Below are positions 1 to 7,347 of a DNA stretch of 11,406 nt, piece by piece. Source of the stretch: JAJKIP01 sp040509055 (GTDB lineage: Bacteria; Bacteroidota; Bacteroidia; Chitinophagales; Chitinophagaceae); NCBI GenBank assembly GCA_040509055.1, contig JBEVLT010000472.1:1-11406 (forward strand), given 5' to 3'. The stretch's first letter is position 1; every line of letters begins with the position of its first letter. The position numbers and the translations under genes are program-made. A model generated the notes under the pieces. It saw only the letters and a program-made list of their open reading frames with translations. It was not told the DNA's origin and searched no databases.

Positions 1-102
1 AAAATATTTGAAAGCAGGGTAGAGTTCAAAGACCTGATCGGCAGCATGATGAACATGGACAGCGAACAGGGATACAACGAAGAATTCGACGAAGAGGCCT
101 GA
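1..102 (+). CDS. 3' end of an unidentified protein (partial)
   Basis: The reading frame is open from the first base of the window and stops at the TGA at 100-102, giving the last 33 residues of a protein. The tail is acidic and hydrophilic, ending in NEEFDEEA, preceded by a mixed charged and hydrophobic stretch containing EFKDLIGSMMNMD. It contains no recognisable catalytic or binding motif, and I cannot name the family from this fragment. That it is a genuine C-terminus is supported by the strong hairpin terminator starting 14 bases after the stop and by the convergent gene on the other side of that hairpin. The rest of the gene lies outside the window. Confidence 0.6.
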   Translation, partial: KIFESRVEFKDLIGSMMNMDSEQGYNEEFDEEA

Positions 103-115
103 CAAAAAACCAAAA

Positions 116-155
116 GAAACAGGGCAGGATACCTTCAGGTGTCCTGCCCTGTTTT
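116..155. terminator. Bidirectional Rho-independent terminator
   Basis: Bases 116-133 pair with 138-155 in an 18-bp stem with a TTCA tetraloop. All pairs are Watson-Crick except two G-T wobbles (116/155 and 130/141). On the plus strand the stem ends in TTTT followed by an AT-rich stretch. On the minus strand it is followed by T-rich sequence complementary to the A-rich run at 103-119. It sits between the stop at 102 of the plus-strand gene and the stop at 168 of the minus-strand gene, so it can serve both convergent transcripts. Confidence 0.85.
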
Positions 156-167
156 GATTAATACCGG

Positions 168-653
168 TTAGTTTTTTCCGCTGCCGAACTTATAGCCAAA
201 GGATACGCCGCCATAATACGGGATAAACGCTCCTTTGGCAAAGATGGGCGAAATAAACGCCCTGAAGGTAAACCCGCCGTTCCGCGGCTGCATGCGGTAG
301 CCGAATAAAAGGTGGCCAAATGTGCTGGAGAAATCGCCGTCATCATCTTCCAGCACACCCGAAAGAAATACGGGCGTGACGCCTGCACCCACTTCAAAAT
401 AATTTTTGGCATCTTTCCCGATCAGGTAGTTCATGCCAATGGGCACAAAAATGGCGCCGGTGCCCCCGATGCTGAAGCCGCCAAAACCGATACGCCCTCC
501 GATACCGTCTTCGCGGTTCGTAAAACGCGTATCGAAGTTAAAAGAGGCGAGGCCGGGTCCGCCCAGTTCGGCATAGAGGGATTTGGCCGCCTGGGCGCCG
601 GCCGTTGCTGCACATAACACAAAAGCAATCGAAATGATGACTGTTTTCTTCAT
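168..653 (-). CDS. Predicted outer-membrane beta-barrel-like protein
   Basis: A 161-residue exported protein. The N-terminus has a classical signal peptide (MKKT, hydrophobic core VIISIAFVLCAATAG, cleavage likely near residues 20-22 at AQA). The mature part is rich in glycine and aromatic residues in alternating patterns expected for amphipathic beta strands (FGYR, FRAF, VSFGYKF), and ends close to the last strand. It resembles short conserved Bacteroidota proteins generally labelled outer-membrane beta-barrel or hypothetical; no substrate or partner is known to me. The acidic stretch EDDDGDF near residue 102 could be an exposed loop. The gene lies 57 bases downstream of murB on the same strand and could be read from it, with a weak hairpin between them. 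The ATG at 653 is chosen because it directly begins the signal peptide; no Shine-Dalgarno sequence is visible. Confidence 0.8.
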   Translation of the reverse strand: MKKTVIISIAFVLCAATAGAQAAKSLYAELGGPGLASFNFDTRFTNREDGIGGRIGFGGFSIGGTGAIFVPIGMNYLIGKDAKNYFEVGAGVTPVFLSGVLEDDDGDFSSTFGHLLFGYRMQPRNGGFTFRAFISPIFAKGAFIPYYGGVSFGYKFGSGKN

Positions 654-680
654 AAAATAGAAGGTTTTCTATGAGGCAAC

Positions 681-711
681 ACAAAGCCGGGAAATGATGC
701 AGCGGCTTTGT
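681..711 (-). other. Hairpin between murB and the outer-membrane gene
   Basis: Bases 681-689 (ACAAAGCCG) pair perfectly with 703-711 (CGGCTTTGT), giving a 9-bp stem with a 13-base loop. The stem includes the first base of the murB stop triplet region. Read on the minus strand it is followed by mixed sequence rather than a T-run, so it is a poor intrinsic terminator. It could partly attenuate read-through or mark a processing or mRNA stability element. Function is inferred only. Confidence 0.35.
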
Positions 712-1751
712 TAAAGTATATTAACCTCCCGCTCCAGCCTGACGCCGAATGTATCGGCCACGCTTTGCGCTACCGTTTCGCTGAGCGCATAGATATCATG
801 GCCACTGGCCATCCCGTAGTTGACCAGCACCAGCGCCTGCTGGGCATGCACACCGGCATCGCCGTTGCGATAACCCTTCCAGCTGACGCCGGGTTCGGGG
901 CCGCAATGCTCGATGAGCCAGCCGGCCGCCAGCTTCATGGTGCCATCTGCATTCCCGTAGCCTGCGATGCCCGGGAACCGATCTTTCAATGAGTGGTACT
1001 GTTCTTTTTCAACGGAGGGGTTTTTGAAAAAGCTGCCGGCATTGCCCAGCCTGGCAGGGTCGGGCAGCTTCGAGGTACGGATATTGATCACGGCCTGCGA
1101 CACGGCAGCGATGCTCAGTTGCTGCACCCCCATGCGTTCCAGTTCCTGCATGATGGCTCCATAGCCGGTATGAAAAACAGGTTGTTTGCGCAACCGGTAC
1201 GTGACATCCAGGATCACGAACTGGCCTTTGTATTTGTTCTTGAACACGCTTTCGCGGTAGCCGAAGCGGCAGTCTTTCAGGGAAAACGTGTAGTTGCATT
1301 TCTCCTTCAGGTGAAAGGCCGTCAGTTCGTGAAATACATCTTTGATCTCCACCCCGTAGGCCCCGATGTTCTGCATGGGTGAAGCGCCGGTGCATCCCGG
1401 TATCAGCGAAAGATTCTCCACCCCCGCCCAGTTATTGGCAATGCAATGCAGCACAAAGGTGTGCCAGTTCTCCCCTGCCCCTGCGCGCAGGTAGACGAAT
1501 TCATCGTCTTCCTTTATCTTTTTTATCCCCCTGATCTCGTTTCGGATCACCAGCCCGTCCACATCGCCGGTAAGCAGGATATTGCTGCCGCCACCCAGCA
1601 ACAGCAATGACCCGGAGCGTGCCGGCACGAGGCCGGTACCCAGTGCCATGCGCAGCTCTTCTACCGAAGAGACCCGTACAAAATAGCGGGCCCGGGCATC
1701 GATGCCAAAGGTATTGTAGGGTTTGAGCGAAAAATTTTCCTGAACTTGCAT
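711..1751 (-). CDS. murB: UDP-N-acetylenolpyruvoylglucosamine reductase
   Basis: A cytoplasmic flavoenzyme that uses NADPH to reduce UDP-GlcNAc-enolpyruvate to UDP-MurNAc, the second committed step of peptidoglycan precursor synthesis. The 346 residues match the usual length of type I (E. coli-like) MurB. Visible landmarks are the N-terminal KPYNTFGIDARA, the FAD-binding LLLGGGSNILL (about 50-60), the second FAD segment SLIPGCTGASPMQNIGAYG (115-133), and YRESVFK with R166. Y197 lies in the type I loop (TGYGAI), the proton donor Ser240 in GNAGSFFKNP, and the C-terminal EREVNIL carries the catalytic Glu (probably E342). All key residues are present. Start ATG at 1751; a TATTTTTG -7 box lies upstream on this strand at 1784-1777. 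The gene is divergent from a short NAD(P)-binding protein and upstream of an outer-membrane protein gene. Confidence 0.97.
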   Translation of the reverse strand: MQVQENFSLKPYNTFGIDARARYFVRVSSVEELRMALGTGLVPARSGSLLLLGGGSNILLTGDVDGLVIRNEIRGIKKIKEDDEFVYLRAGAGENWHTFVLHCIANNWAGVENLSLIPGCTGASPMQNIGAYGVEIKDVFHELTAFHLKEKCNYTFSLKDCRFGYRESVFKNKYKGQFVILDVTYRLRKQPVFHTGYGAIMQELERMGVQQLSIAAVSQAVINIRTSKLPDPARLGNAGSFFKNPSVEKEQYHSLKDRFPGIAGYGNADGTMKLAAGWLIEHCGPEPGVSWKGYRNGDAGVHAQQALVLVNYGMASGHDIYALSETVAQSVADTFGVRLEREVNIL

Positions 1752-1754
1752 ACG

Positions 1755-1774
1755 GTATACAGCAGCAAGTATAC
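1755..1774. repeat. Paired GTATAC palindromes in the murB/oxidoreductase gap
   Basis: The self-complementary hexamer GTATAC occurs at 1755-1760 and again at 1769-1774, with centres 14 bp apart, inside a 32-bp divergent intergenic gap. Such spacing could suit a protein bound on one or both genes' promoters, but the motif is short and could be chance. Confidence 0.3.
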
Positions 1775-1776
1775 TG

Positions 1777-1784
1777 CAAAAATA
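1777..1784 (-). promoter_or_regulatory. Putative murB -7 promoter box
   Basis: On the minus strand this reads TATTTTTG, a full match to the Bacteroidota housekeeping -7 consensus TAnnTTTG. It lies 25 bases before the murB ATG. No good TTTG -33 box is seen 19 bases further upstream. The last base overlaps the first base of the divergent oxidoreductase start codon, so the murB promoter would lie over the beginning of that gene. Confidence 0.5.
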
Positions 1785-2461
1785 TGAGCGGAAAAACAGC
1801 AGCCTTAATTGGCGCCACGGGCATGATCGGGGATTACCTGCTCGGGTTATTACTGAAGGACGAAACTTTTTCTACCGTCCGGGTGATCGTTCGCCGCCCT
1901 TATCCGAAACCCCATCCCAAGGCAGAGATCAAGCTGGTCGATTTCGACGATGCAGAATCGGTGAAACTGGCGCTGGAAGGAACGGATGTATTGTTTTGCT
2001 GCATCGGCACTACGCAGAAAAACGTAAAAGGCGATAAGGAACTATACCGGAAGATCGATTACGGTATACCGGTCAGGGCAGCCCGCTTTGCCAAAGAGGC
2101 CGGTTGTGAAACGCTGGCAATCGTGTCGTCGGTAGGGGCCGACAGCAGGAGCAACACCTTTTACCTAAAGCTGAAAGGCGAAGTGGAAGAAGCGATCCTG
2201 GGCACGGGCATCCGCTCCGTACATATCATGCAGCCTTCCATGCTCCTTGGCCGGCGGCAGGAAAACCGCCCGGTGGAAAAGCTGTTGCAGGCTTCGATGA
2301 AGTTTATCTCCGGCATCCTCGCCGGCTCCTGGCGAAAATACAGGGCCATTCACGGTAAAATGGTAGCCGCGGCCATGCTGAATGCAGCGAAACAAAATAA
2401 ACCAGGATTTTTCCGGTATACCTACGACGGCATCAAAGCGCTGGCAGCCCCGGCCCGTTAG
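1784..2461 (+). CDS. NAD(P)-binding atypical short-chain dehydrogenase, TIP30/HTATIP2-like
   Basis: A 225-residue single-domain Rossmann protein of the NAD(P)H-binding atypical SDR group that includes TIP30/HTATIP2. The dinucleotide-binding loop GATGMIG is at residues 10-16. Arginines after the second strand (VRVIVRRPY, R33, R37 and R38) suggest preference for NADP(H). FCCIGTT at 71-77 and the VSSVGAD segment at 114-120 are typical of the family. Y127 and K131 form a YxxxK pair in the catalytic position, with S115/S116 as the likely serine. Substrate and pathway are unknown, and members are often annotated simply as oxidoreductase. The ATG at 1784 places the Rossmann motif near the N-terminus as expected. 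The gene is divergent from murB and its stop lies 11 bases from that of the convergent priA, with no terminator hairpin between. Confidence 0.88.
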   Translation: MSGKTAALIGATGMIGDYLLGLLLKDETFSTVRVIVRRPYPKPHPKAEIKLVDFDDAESVKLALEGTDVLFCCIGTTQKNVKGDKELYRKIDYGIPVRAARFAKEAGCETLAIVSSVGADSRSNTFYLKLKGEVEEAILGTGIRSVHIMQPSMLLGRRQENRPVEKLLQASMKFISGILAGSWRKYRAIHGKMVAAAMLNAAKQNKPGFFRYTYDGIKALAAPAR

Positions 2462-2472
2462 GCTTTTCTTCG

Positions 2473-4974
2473 TTAAGCAGGATCCACATCGGCGACGATG
2501 ACCACGCTGCGAAACCGCTTGTCCTGGTGCAGCAGGGCTACCTGCGCTGCAATAGCCTGCTTGCAGGCCATGATCGTCTTCCTGTCCTTGGGCAGCTTCA
2601 CCAGCAGCTCCATCAGGTATTGGTTGCGAACCCGGTTCACCACCGGCTCGGCAGGCCCTACCAGGTAGTTGCCGTATTGCGCTTTCAGTGCATCGGCAAA
2701 ATGGCCGGCCGCTTCACTGACGATCTCTTTGATCTTATGCCGGAACGATACATGAATGATCCTTGAAAAAGGAGGATAAAAGAACTGCTTCCGCTTGGCC
2801 AGCTCTTCGGCAAACATCCTACCGTAGTCATGCTGCTGCACATAATGCAGCACCGGGTGCGAAGGCTGCGAGGTTTGGACCAGCACGGCTGCTTCTGCTT
2901 CATCTTTCCCCATCGGTTTGCGCCCGGCGCGGCCGCTTACCTGCTCCATCAGCTGGAAAGCTTTTTCATTTACCCGGAAATCGGCAAAATGCAACAGCCC
3001 GTCTGCATCGAGAATACCTACCAGGTCCACACGGTCGAAGTCAAGCCCTTTCGCTACCATTTGGGTACCTACCAGGATGTCGATCCGATGCTGCTCAAAC
3101 TGTTGTATAAGCACATCATGGGCATTTTTGCCGCGCACCGTATCGATATCCATCCGCGCCACTTTTGCATCGGGAAAGGTTTCCTGCACCAGCTCTTCGA
3201 TCCGTTCGGTACCGAAGTTCCGCTGCACAAACGAATGGTTGCCGCAGGCGGCGCAGGTATGCAGCGGCGGGTACGTGGTGCCGCAATAATGGCACACCAG
3301 CTTATTTGTCAGCTTGTGAAAGGTAAGTGAGACATCGCAGTACCGGCACTGCGGTATCCAGCCGCATACACTGCAGACCTGGTAAGGCGTATAGCCCCTG
3401 CGGTTCTGGAACAGGATCACCTGCCTGTTGCGGGCCACCACCTGCTGCACGGCCTCCACCAGCGGTGGCGACAGCATTACTTTCGACCGGTCTTTCTGCA
3501 TGATCGTTTTCGTATCCACGATGCGGATGGGCGGCAATTGCACATTGCCATAACGCTGCATCAGCTCCACCTTACAGTATTTGCCGGCCGATGCATTGTA
3601 ATAGGTTTCCAGCGACGGAGTAGCGCTGCCCAGCACCACCTGCGCCCGGAACAGCGAAGCCAGGTAGATGGCGGCATCACGGCCATTGTAGCGCGGCGCC
3701 GGCTCCTGCTGTTTATAAGAGGCGTCGTGCTCCTCGTCGCAGATGATAAGCCCCAGTTCTGTAAACGGCAGGAACACCGATGACCGGGCTCCCAATACCA
3801 CCTTTAGTTCGCCGCTTTTTACTTTGTTCCAGATCTCCACCCGTTCGTTTTGCGAGAATTTGGAATGATAAATACCGATGTACCCGCCGAAATGTTTTTG
3901 CAGGCGCCGGATGATCTGCGAGGTAAGCGCGATCTCCGGCAGCATGTACAGTACCTGCCTGCCCTGGCGCACATACTCTTCGATCAGCCTGATATATACC
4001 TGCGTTTTACCGCTGGAGGTAACGCCGTGCAGCAGGCAAACGGGTTTGGAAGCAAAGCTCTCTCTGATAGCAGCCAGGGCCTGTTGCTGCACCGGCGTCA
4101 GCTCAAAATCGATGGTGATATCCCTGGGCAGGTAGCGCAGCCGGTCGATATTCCGCTTCTCCGTCCATACTATATTTTTATCGGTCAGCCCTTTCAGCTG
4201 CGCATCCGAGGCGCCGGATTTCTTCAGTAGCTCCGCCTTAGTTACCTCTCCCTGCGTTTTCTGCAGGTACAGGTAGCCCAGCAGCAGTTCCATCTGTTTC
4301 TCCGCCCGCTGCAGGCGTTTGTCTTCGTTCAGGAGCTTTTCCAGTTCCTCCTCGTTGTCGTACTGCGGGTTCAGCAGCACATAGGTTTCTTTTTTAGGGG
4401 CATAGGTTTGCTTCAATGCCTCCCATACATAGCACACTTTTTTCTGGATCAGCCGGTTGATGACCGGGTACACATGCGATGAATCGAGCAGCTGCTGCAC
4501 TTCGGTCAGTTTCAGCTCCTTTTTCACCAGCAGGGCCTCGGCCACGATGTATTCATCATGGTCCAATGCGGAAAAGTCATCGCCGTACTCTTCGTTCTGC
4601 ACCAGGATGGTCTCGCTGCTCAACTTAAAATGTGCCGGCAGGGCCGCTGCCATTACCTCTCCTTCGCTGCACATGTAGTAAGAAGCCATCCATTCCCACA
4701 GCTGCAATTGTTCGGTAAACACTACCGGTTCCACATCCAGCACGTTCAGCACGTCCTTGGGTTCAAAAAACTCCGGCCTGGTATGATGCAGCTGTTTGAC
4801 CACGCCTGCATACTTCTTGTTCTTTCCCAGGTTTACCTCTACGCGGCAGCCGGGCCTGGCTGTGGCCAGCAGGTGCGGCGGCACCGACCAGGTATAGGTT
4901 TTCGGCAGGGCCAGCGGGATGATGATCTCTGCAAAAACAGGGGCAACAGGTGTATATAGCGTTGGTTCCGGCAT
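2473..4974 (-). CDS. priA: Primosomal protein N' (replication restart 3'-5' DNA helicase)
   Basis: PriA recognises abandoned replication forks and reloads the replicative helicase. The protein has 833 residues, longer than the 732 of E. coli PriA, mainly in the N-terminal half before the helicase core. The 3' DNA-end-binding domain begins near residue 13 (FAEIIIPLALPKTYTW). The ATPase core has Walker A GVTSSGKT (317-324), a DEEH box (413-416) and motif III LGSATPSLE (about 448). The zinc-binding insert has all eight cysteines in four CxxC pairs: C534/C537, C543/C546, C561/C564 and C574/C577. Helicase motifs V and VI follow, GTQMVAKGLDF (from about 636) and SGRAGR (680-685), then the C-terminal domain. 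Nothing essential is missing. It lies 30 bases downstream of plsC on the same strand, so it is probably transcribed with it, and is convergent with the oxidoreductase gene. Confidence 0.97.
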   Translation of the reverse strand: MPEPTLYTPVAPVFAEIIIPLALPKTYTWSVPPHLLATARPGCRVEVNLGKNKKYAGVVKQLHHTRPEFFEPKDVLNVLDVEPVVFTEQLQLWEWMASYYMCSEGEVMAAALPAHFKLSSETILVQNEEYGDDFSALDHDEYIVAEALLVKKELKLTEVQQLLDSSHVYPVINRLIQKKVCYVWEALKQTYAPKKETYVLLNPQYDNEEELEKLLNEDKRLQRAEKQMELLLGYLYLQKTQGEVTKAELLKKSGASDAQLKGLTDKNIVWTEKRNIDRLRYLPRDITIDFELTPVQQQALAAIRESFASKPVCLLHGVTSSGKTQVYIRLIEEYVRQGRQVLYMLPEIALTSQIIRRLQKHFGGYIGIYHSKFSQNERVEIWNKVKSGELKVVLGARSSVFLPFTELGLIICDEEHDASYKQQEPAPRYNGRDAAIYLASLFRAQVVLGSATPSLETYYNASAGKYCKVELMQRYGNVQLPPIRIVDTKTIMQKDRSKVMLSPPLVEAVQQVVARNRQVILFQNRRGYTPYQVCSVCGWIPQCRYCDVSLTFHKLTNKLVCHYCGTTYPPLHTCAACGNHSFVQRNFGTERIEELVQETFPDAKVARMDIDTVRGKNAHDVLIQQFEQHRIDILVGTQMVAKGLDFDRVDLVGILDADGLLHFADFRVNEKAFQLMEQVSGRAGRKPMGKDEAEAAVLVQTSQPSHPVLHYVQQHDYGRMFAEELAKRKQFFYPPFSRIIHVSFRHKIKEIVSEAAGHFADALKAQYGNYLVGPAEPVVNRVRNQYLMELLVKLPKDRKTIMACKQAIAAQVALLHQDKRFRSVVIVADVDPA

Positions 4975-5004
4975 GAAGCAGTAAAGATAACACGAATAGA
5001 GGCC

Positions 5005-5778
5005 TTATACCGGCTGTTCGTCCAGCGGTTGTATCCAGGGCGCCTGGTAAGCGAGCAGCTTTTCTTCCATCCGCCGGTACACTTCCTGTTTCAGCATCGG
5101 GACGTCTTTGATGGCAAGCCCGGTTACCGGTATCTCGTCCAGGTACACGATCCGGCACCGCCCCGGCGTCACCCACACGCCGTTGTAATTCATGCGGCGA
5201 TAAGTATCCAGGAAAAGGACCGGCTTGACCGGGGTTTGCGTTTCCACGGCCAGGCGAAAAGCGCCGTCGTAGAAATCGCGCAACGGCCGGTGGGTCATGT
5301 TGAACGTGCCCTCCGGGAATACCAGCACCGATATGCCCTTTTTAATAACAGACACCAGGATGCGGATGCTGGCCGCCCGGTTCTCGGGGCTGCTCCGGTC
5401 CACCGTCACGATGGCTTTTTTATAAATAAACCCGAATACAGGGATCCGCGACATCTCGATCTTGCCCAGCGGGCGCACCGGCTGGCGGTAAGCTTTTACC
5501 AGCACCGCCGAATCCAGGTAAGAAATATGATTGGTAACAAAAATGTATTGCTTCGTCTTGTCGTGCGGCACTTCGTAGATCCGTTTGACCCAAATAAAAA
5601 CCAGCGGGAACCAGATATCCGCCCACAGCATGCAGAGCCGGAAGATCATATTTCCGCCCCTGATACGGCCGAAAAAACTGGCCCCGATCACAAGGGGAAA
5701 AATGAGCAGCATGAGCCCGGTGAAGGTCAGAAAGGCATACAGCGTATACAACCATTGCAGCGGCTTCAGGAGTCGCAT
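5005..5778 (-). CDS. plsC: 1-acyl-sn-glycerol-3-phosphate acyltransferase family protein
   Basis: A membrane acyltransferase of the PlsC/LPLAT family, expected to transfer a fatty acyl chain to lysophosphatidic acid to make phosphatidic acid. From the ATG at 5778 it has 257 residues. The N-terminus carries a hydrophobic membrane segment (around 9-36) and a second one (about 45-64). The catalytic HX4D motif is NHISYLD (83-89). GKIEMSRIPVFG and VFPEGT (about 153-158) are motifs II-III, binding substrate phosphate. An upstream in-frame TTG at 5796 would add six residues. I prefer the ATG because the TTG lies inside the predicted -7 promoter box and because AGGA lies ten bases before the ATG. A related lysolipid acyltransferase role, for example in ornithine or other aminolipid synthesis, cannot be excluded. 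It probably forms an operon with priA. Confidence 0.9.
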   Translation of the reverse strand: MRLLKPLQWLYTLYAFLTFTGLMLLIFPLVIGASFFGRIRGGNMIFRLCMLWADIWFPLVFIWVKRIYEVPHDKTKQYIFVTNHISYLDSAVLVKAYRQPVRPLGKIEMSRIPVFGFIYKKAIVTVDRSSPENRAASIRILVSVIKKGISVLVFPEGTFNMTHRPLRDFYDGAFRLAVETQTPVKPVLFLDTYRRMNYNGVWVTPGRCRIVYLDEIPVTGLAIKDVPMLKQEVYRRMEEKLLAYQAPWIQPLDEQPV

Positions 5779-5793
5779 TTGTTGATTTTCCTG

Positions 5794-5824
5794 CAAATAG
5801 ACCTATTTCCGGTTCATTTCCAAA
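5794..5824 (-). promoter_or_regulatory. Putative plsC-priA promoter (Bacteroidota type)
   Basis: Read on the minus strand, TTTG (5824-5821) is followed after exactly 19 bases by TCTATTTG (5801-5794), seven of eight positions matching the -33 TTTG / -7 TAnnTTTG arrangement known for Bacteroidota. The ATG of plsC is 15 bases beyond the -7 box, which implies a very short leader and rules out the TTG at 5796 as the start of most transcripts. Confidence 0.55.
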
Positions 5825-5849
5825 CACTTGGGCTAAATAAACAGCCAGA

Positions 5850-5872
5850 CCCTGCAGGGAAGTCCGGCCGGA
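5850..5872. repeat. Two adjacent 10-bp perfect palindromes
   Basis: CCCTGCAGGG (5850-5859) and TCCGGCCGGA (5863-5872) are each perfectly self-complementary, separated by 3 bases, with centres 13 bp apart. They lie between the two divergent promoters of plsC and mtaB. A further CGGGGC (5874-5879) pairs with GCCCCG (5897-5902). This could be an operator region; no known binding consensus is recognised. Confidence 0.4.
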
Positions 5873-5908
5873 ACGGGGCCTGCCCTTCCGAAGCTTGCCC
5901 CGATACGC

Positions 5909-5916
5909 TATCTTTG
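5909..5916 (+). promoter_or_regulatory. Putative mtaB -7 promoter box
   Basis: TATCTTTG is a full match to TAnnTTTG and ends ten bases before the mtaB ATG at 5926. Transcription would start within a few bases of the start codon, giving a leaderless or nearly leaderless mRNA. The expected -33 position shows no TTTG (TTCC instead). Confidence 0.55.
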
Positions 5917-5925
5917 CCGCCCCTT

Positions 5926-7203
5926 ATGGCCGAATCCAGAACAGTAGCGTTTCATACCCTTGGCTGCAAGCTCAATTTTTCGGAGACCTCTTCGCTTTCC
6001 CGCATCCTGGAAAACGAAGGTTTTGAAAAAAAAGAGTTTGACGACCTGGCCGACGTGTATGTGATCAATACCTGCTCGGTCACCGACAATGCCGACAAGG
6101 AATGCCGGCAGCTGGTGCGCCGCATCCAGCGCAAGGCGCCGGAGAGCCTGGTGGTGATCACCGGCTGCTATGCGCAGCTGAAGCCCAAAGAAATTTTGGC
6201 CATACCCGGGGTGGACCTGGTATTGGGCGCTGCCGAAAAATTCAATATCGCGCAGCATATCCGGGAGCTGGCCAAGGGCGACCCGGCAAAGATCTGCAGC
6301 TGCGATATCGGTGAGGTATCCGGCTTCCATTCTTCCTGGTCCATGAACGACCGGACAAGGACGTTCCTGAAAGTGCAGGACGGCTGTGATTACAACTGTT
6401 CTTTCTGCACTATCCCCATGGCAAGGGGCAAAAGCCGGAGTGACAACGTGGCCAACGTAGTAAAGAACGTGAGGGAACTGGCCGCACAGGGTGCCAAAGA
6501 GATCGTATTGACGGGAGTGAACCTGGGCGATTTTGGCAAGGGACCGGAGGGCTTTCCCAAACCGGAAGAAAGCTTTTTTGACCTGGTCAAAGAGCTGGAT
6601 GGGATCGAAGGCATTCAACGGTACCGCATCTCCTCCATCGAGCCCAACCTGCTGACCAACGAGATCATCGAGTTCGTGGCCAACAGCGATAAGTTCATGC
6701 CGCATTTCCATATCCCGCTGCAAAGCGGCAGCAACAAAGTGCTGGGACTGATGCGGCGGCGCTACCGCCGGGAGCTGTACGCCGACCGGGTAAAGCTGAT
6801 CAAAACCCTGATGCCGCACTGTGCCATCGGTGTGGATGTGATCGTAGGCTTTCCGGGCGAAACGGAGGAGGAGTTTAAGGAAACCTTCGATTTTCTCCAT
6901 TCCCTGGATGTCTCGTACCTGCACGTATTTACCTATTCGGAGCGGGACAATACACATGCCCTGACGCTGAACCCCGTAGTCCCGAAGGACGTACGCCACC
7001 AGCGGAACAAAACCCTGCGCAACCTGTCCTACATGAAAATGCAATACTTCACGCAGCAGCATACCGGGCAGGCCCGCAACGTACTGTTCGAAAGCCACGA
7101 TAAGAACGGGATGATGGAGGGCTACACCGACAATTATATCCGCATCACCACGCCTTTTCGTCCCGAATGGGTGAACCAGGTCGTGGAGTGGAAGATTGGG
7201 TAA
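5926..7203 (+). CDS. mtaB: tRNA (N6-L-threonylcarbamoyladenosine(37)-C2)-methylthiotransferase
   Basis: A radical-SAM methylthiotransferase that converts t6A37 to ms2t6A in tRNAs reading ANN codons. The 425 residues carry all three expected domains. The N-terminal MTTase domain starts at TVAFHTLGCKLN, with cluster cysteines C14, C50 (NTCSVT) and C81 (GCYAQ). The radical-SAM motif CxxxCxxC is C154, C158 and C161 (DGCDYNCSFCTIP), followed by LTGVNLGDFG, HIPLQSGSNKVL and VIVGFPGETEEEF. The C-terminal TRAM RNA-binding domain occupies roughly the last 60 residues. GCKLN and the overall pattern fit MtaB better than MiaB or RimO. The frame is open far upstream, to 5029, but that part is antisense to plsC; the ATG at 5926 places the conserved start correctly and follows a TATCTTTG promoter box. 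No terminator is obvious after the stop. Confidence 0.95.
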   Translation: MAESRTVAFHTLGCKLNFSETSSLSRILENEGFEKKEFDDLADVYVINTCSVTDNADKECRQLVRRIQRKAPESLVVITGCYAQLKPKEILAIPGVDLVLGAAEKFNIAQHIRELAKGDPAKICSCDIGEVSGFHSSWSMNDRTRTFLKVQDGCDYNCSFCTIPMARGKSRSDNVANVVKNVRELAAQGAKEIVLTGVNLGDFGKGPEGFPKPEESFFDLVKELDGIEGIQRYRISSIEPNLLTNEIIEFVANSDKFMPHFHIPLQSGSNKVLGLMRRRYRRELYADRVKLIKTLMPHCAIGVDVIVGFPGETEEEFKETFDFLHSLDVSYLHVFTYSERDNTHALTLNPVVPKDVRHQRNKTLRNLSYMKMQYFTQQHTGQARNVLFESHDKNGMMEGYTDNYIRITTPFRPEWVNQVVEWKIG

Positions 7204-7347
7204 TATCAATTACCTTAGTCGTCCCATTACCCTCCCCACCTCCTTACCTGCGACCATTCATTTTTCTGACTATTGATTTTTTATCCGAATCATGATGTGC
7301 CACCATCCTGCCAGGACCCGACTACTGCATGCTCAAAACCCTGCTGC

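Noticed and set aside
654..690. Promoter for the outer-membrane gene (TTTG followed about 20 bases later by TCTATTTT)
   Set aside because: The -7-like element would abut the ATG, placing the transcript start inside the gene, and it lacks the final G of the consensus.
4763..5176. Minus-strand frame bridging plsC and priA
   Set aside because: It overlaps both genes out of frame and shows no family motif.
5029..5925. Long open N-terminal extension in frame with mtaB
   Set aside because: It is antisense to plsC, rich in His, Arg, Pro and Gln as expected of a shadow frame, and MtaB family proteins begin at the ATG at 5926.
5908..7209. 433-residue open frame antisense to mtaB
   Set aside because: It has no recognisable domain and its composition is typical of the reverse strand of a GC-rich gene; mtaB is unmistakable on the other strand.
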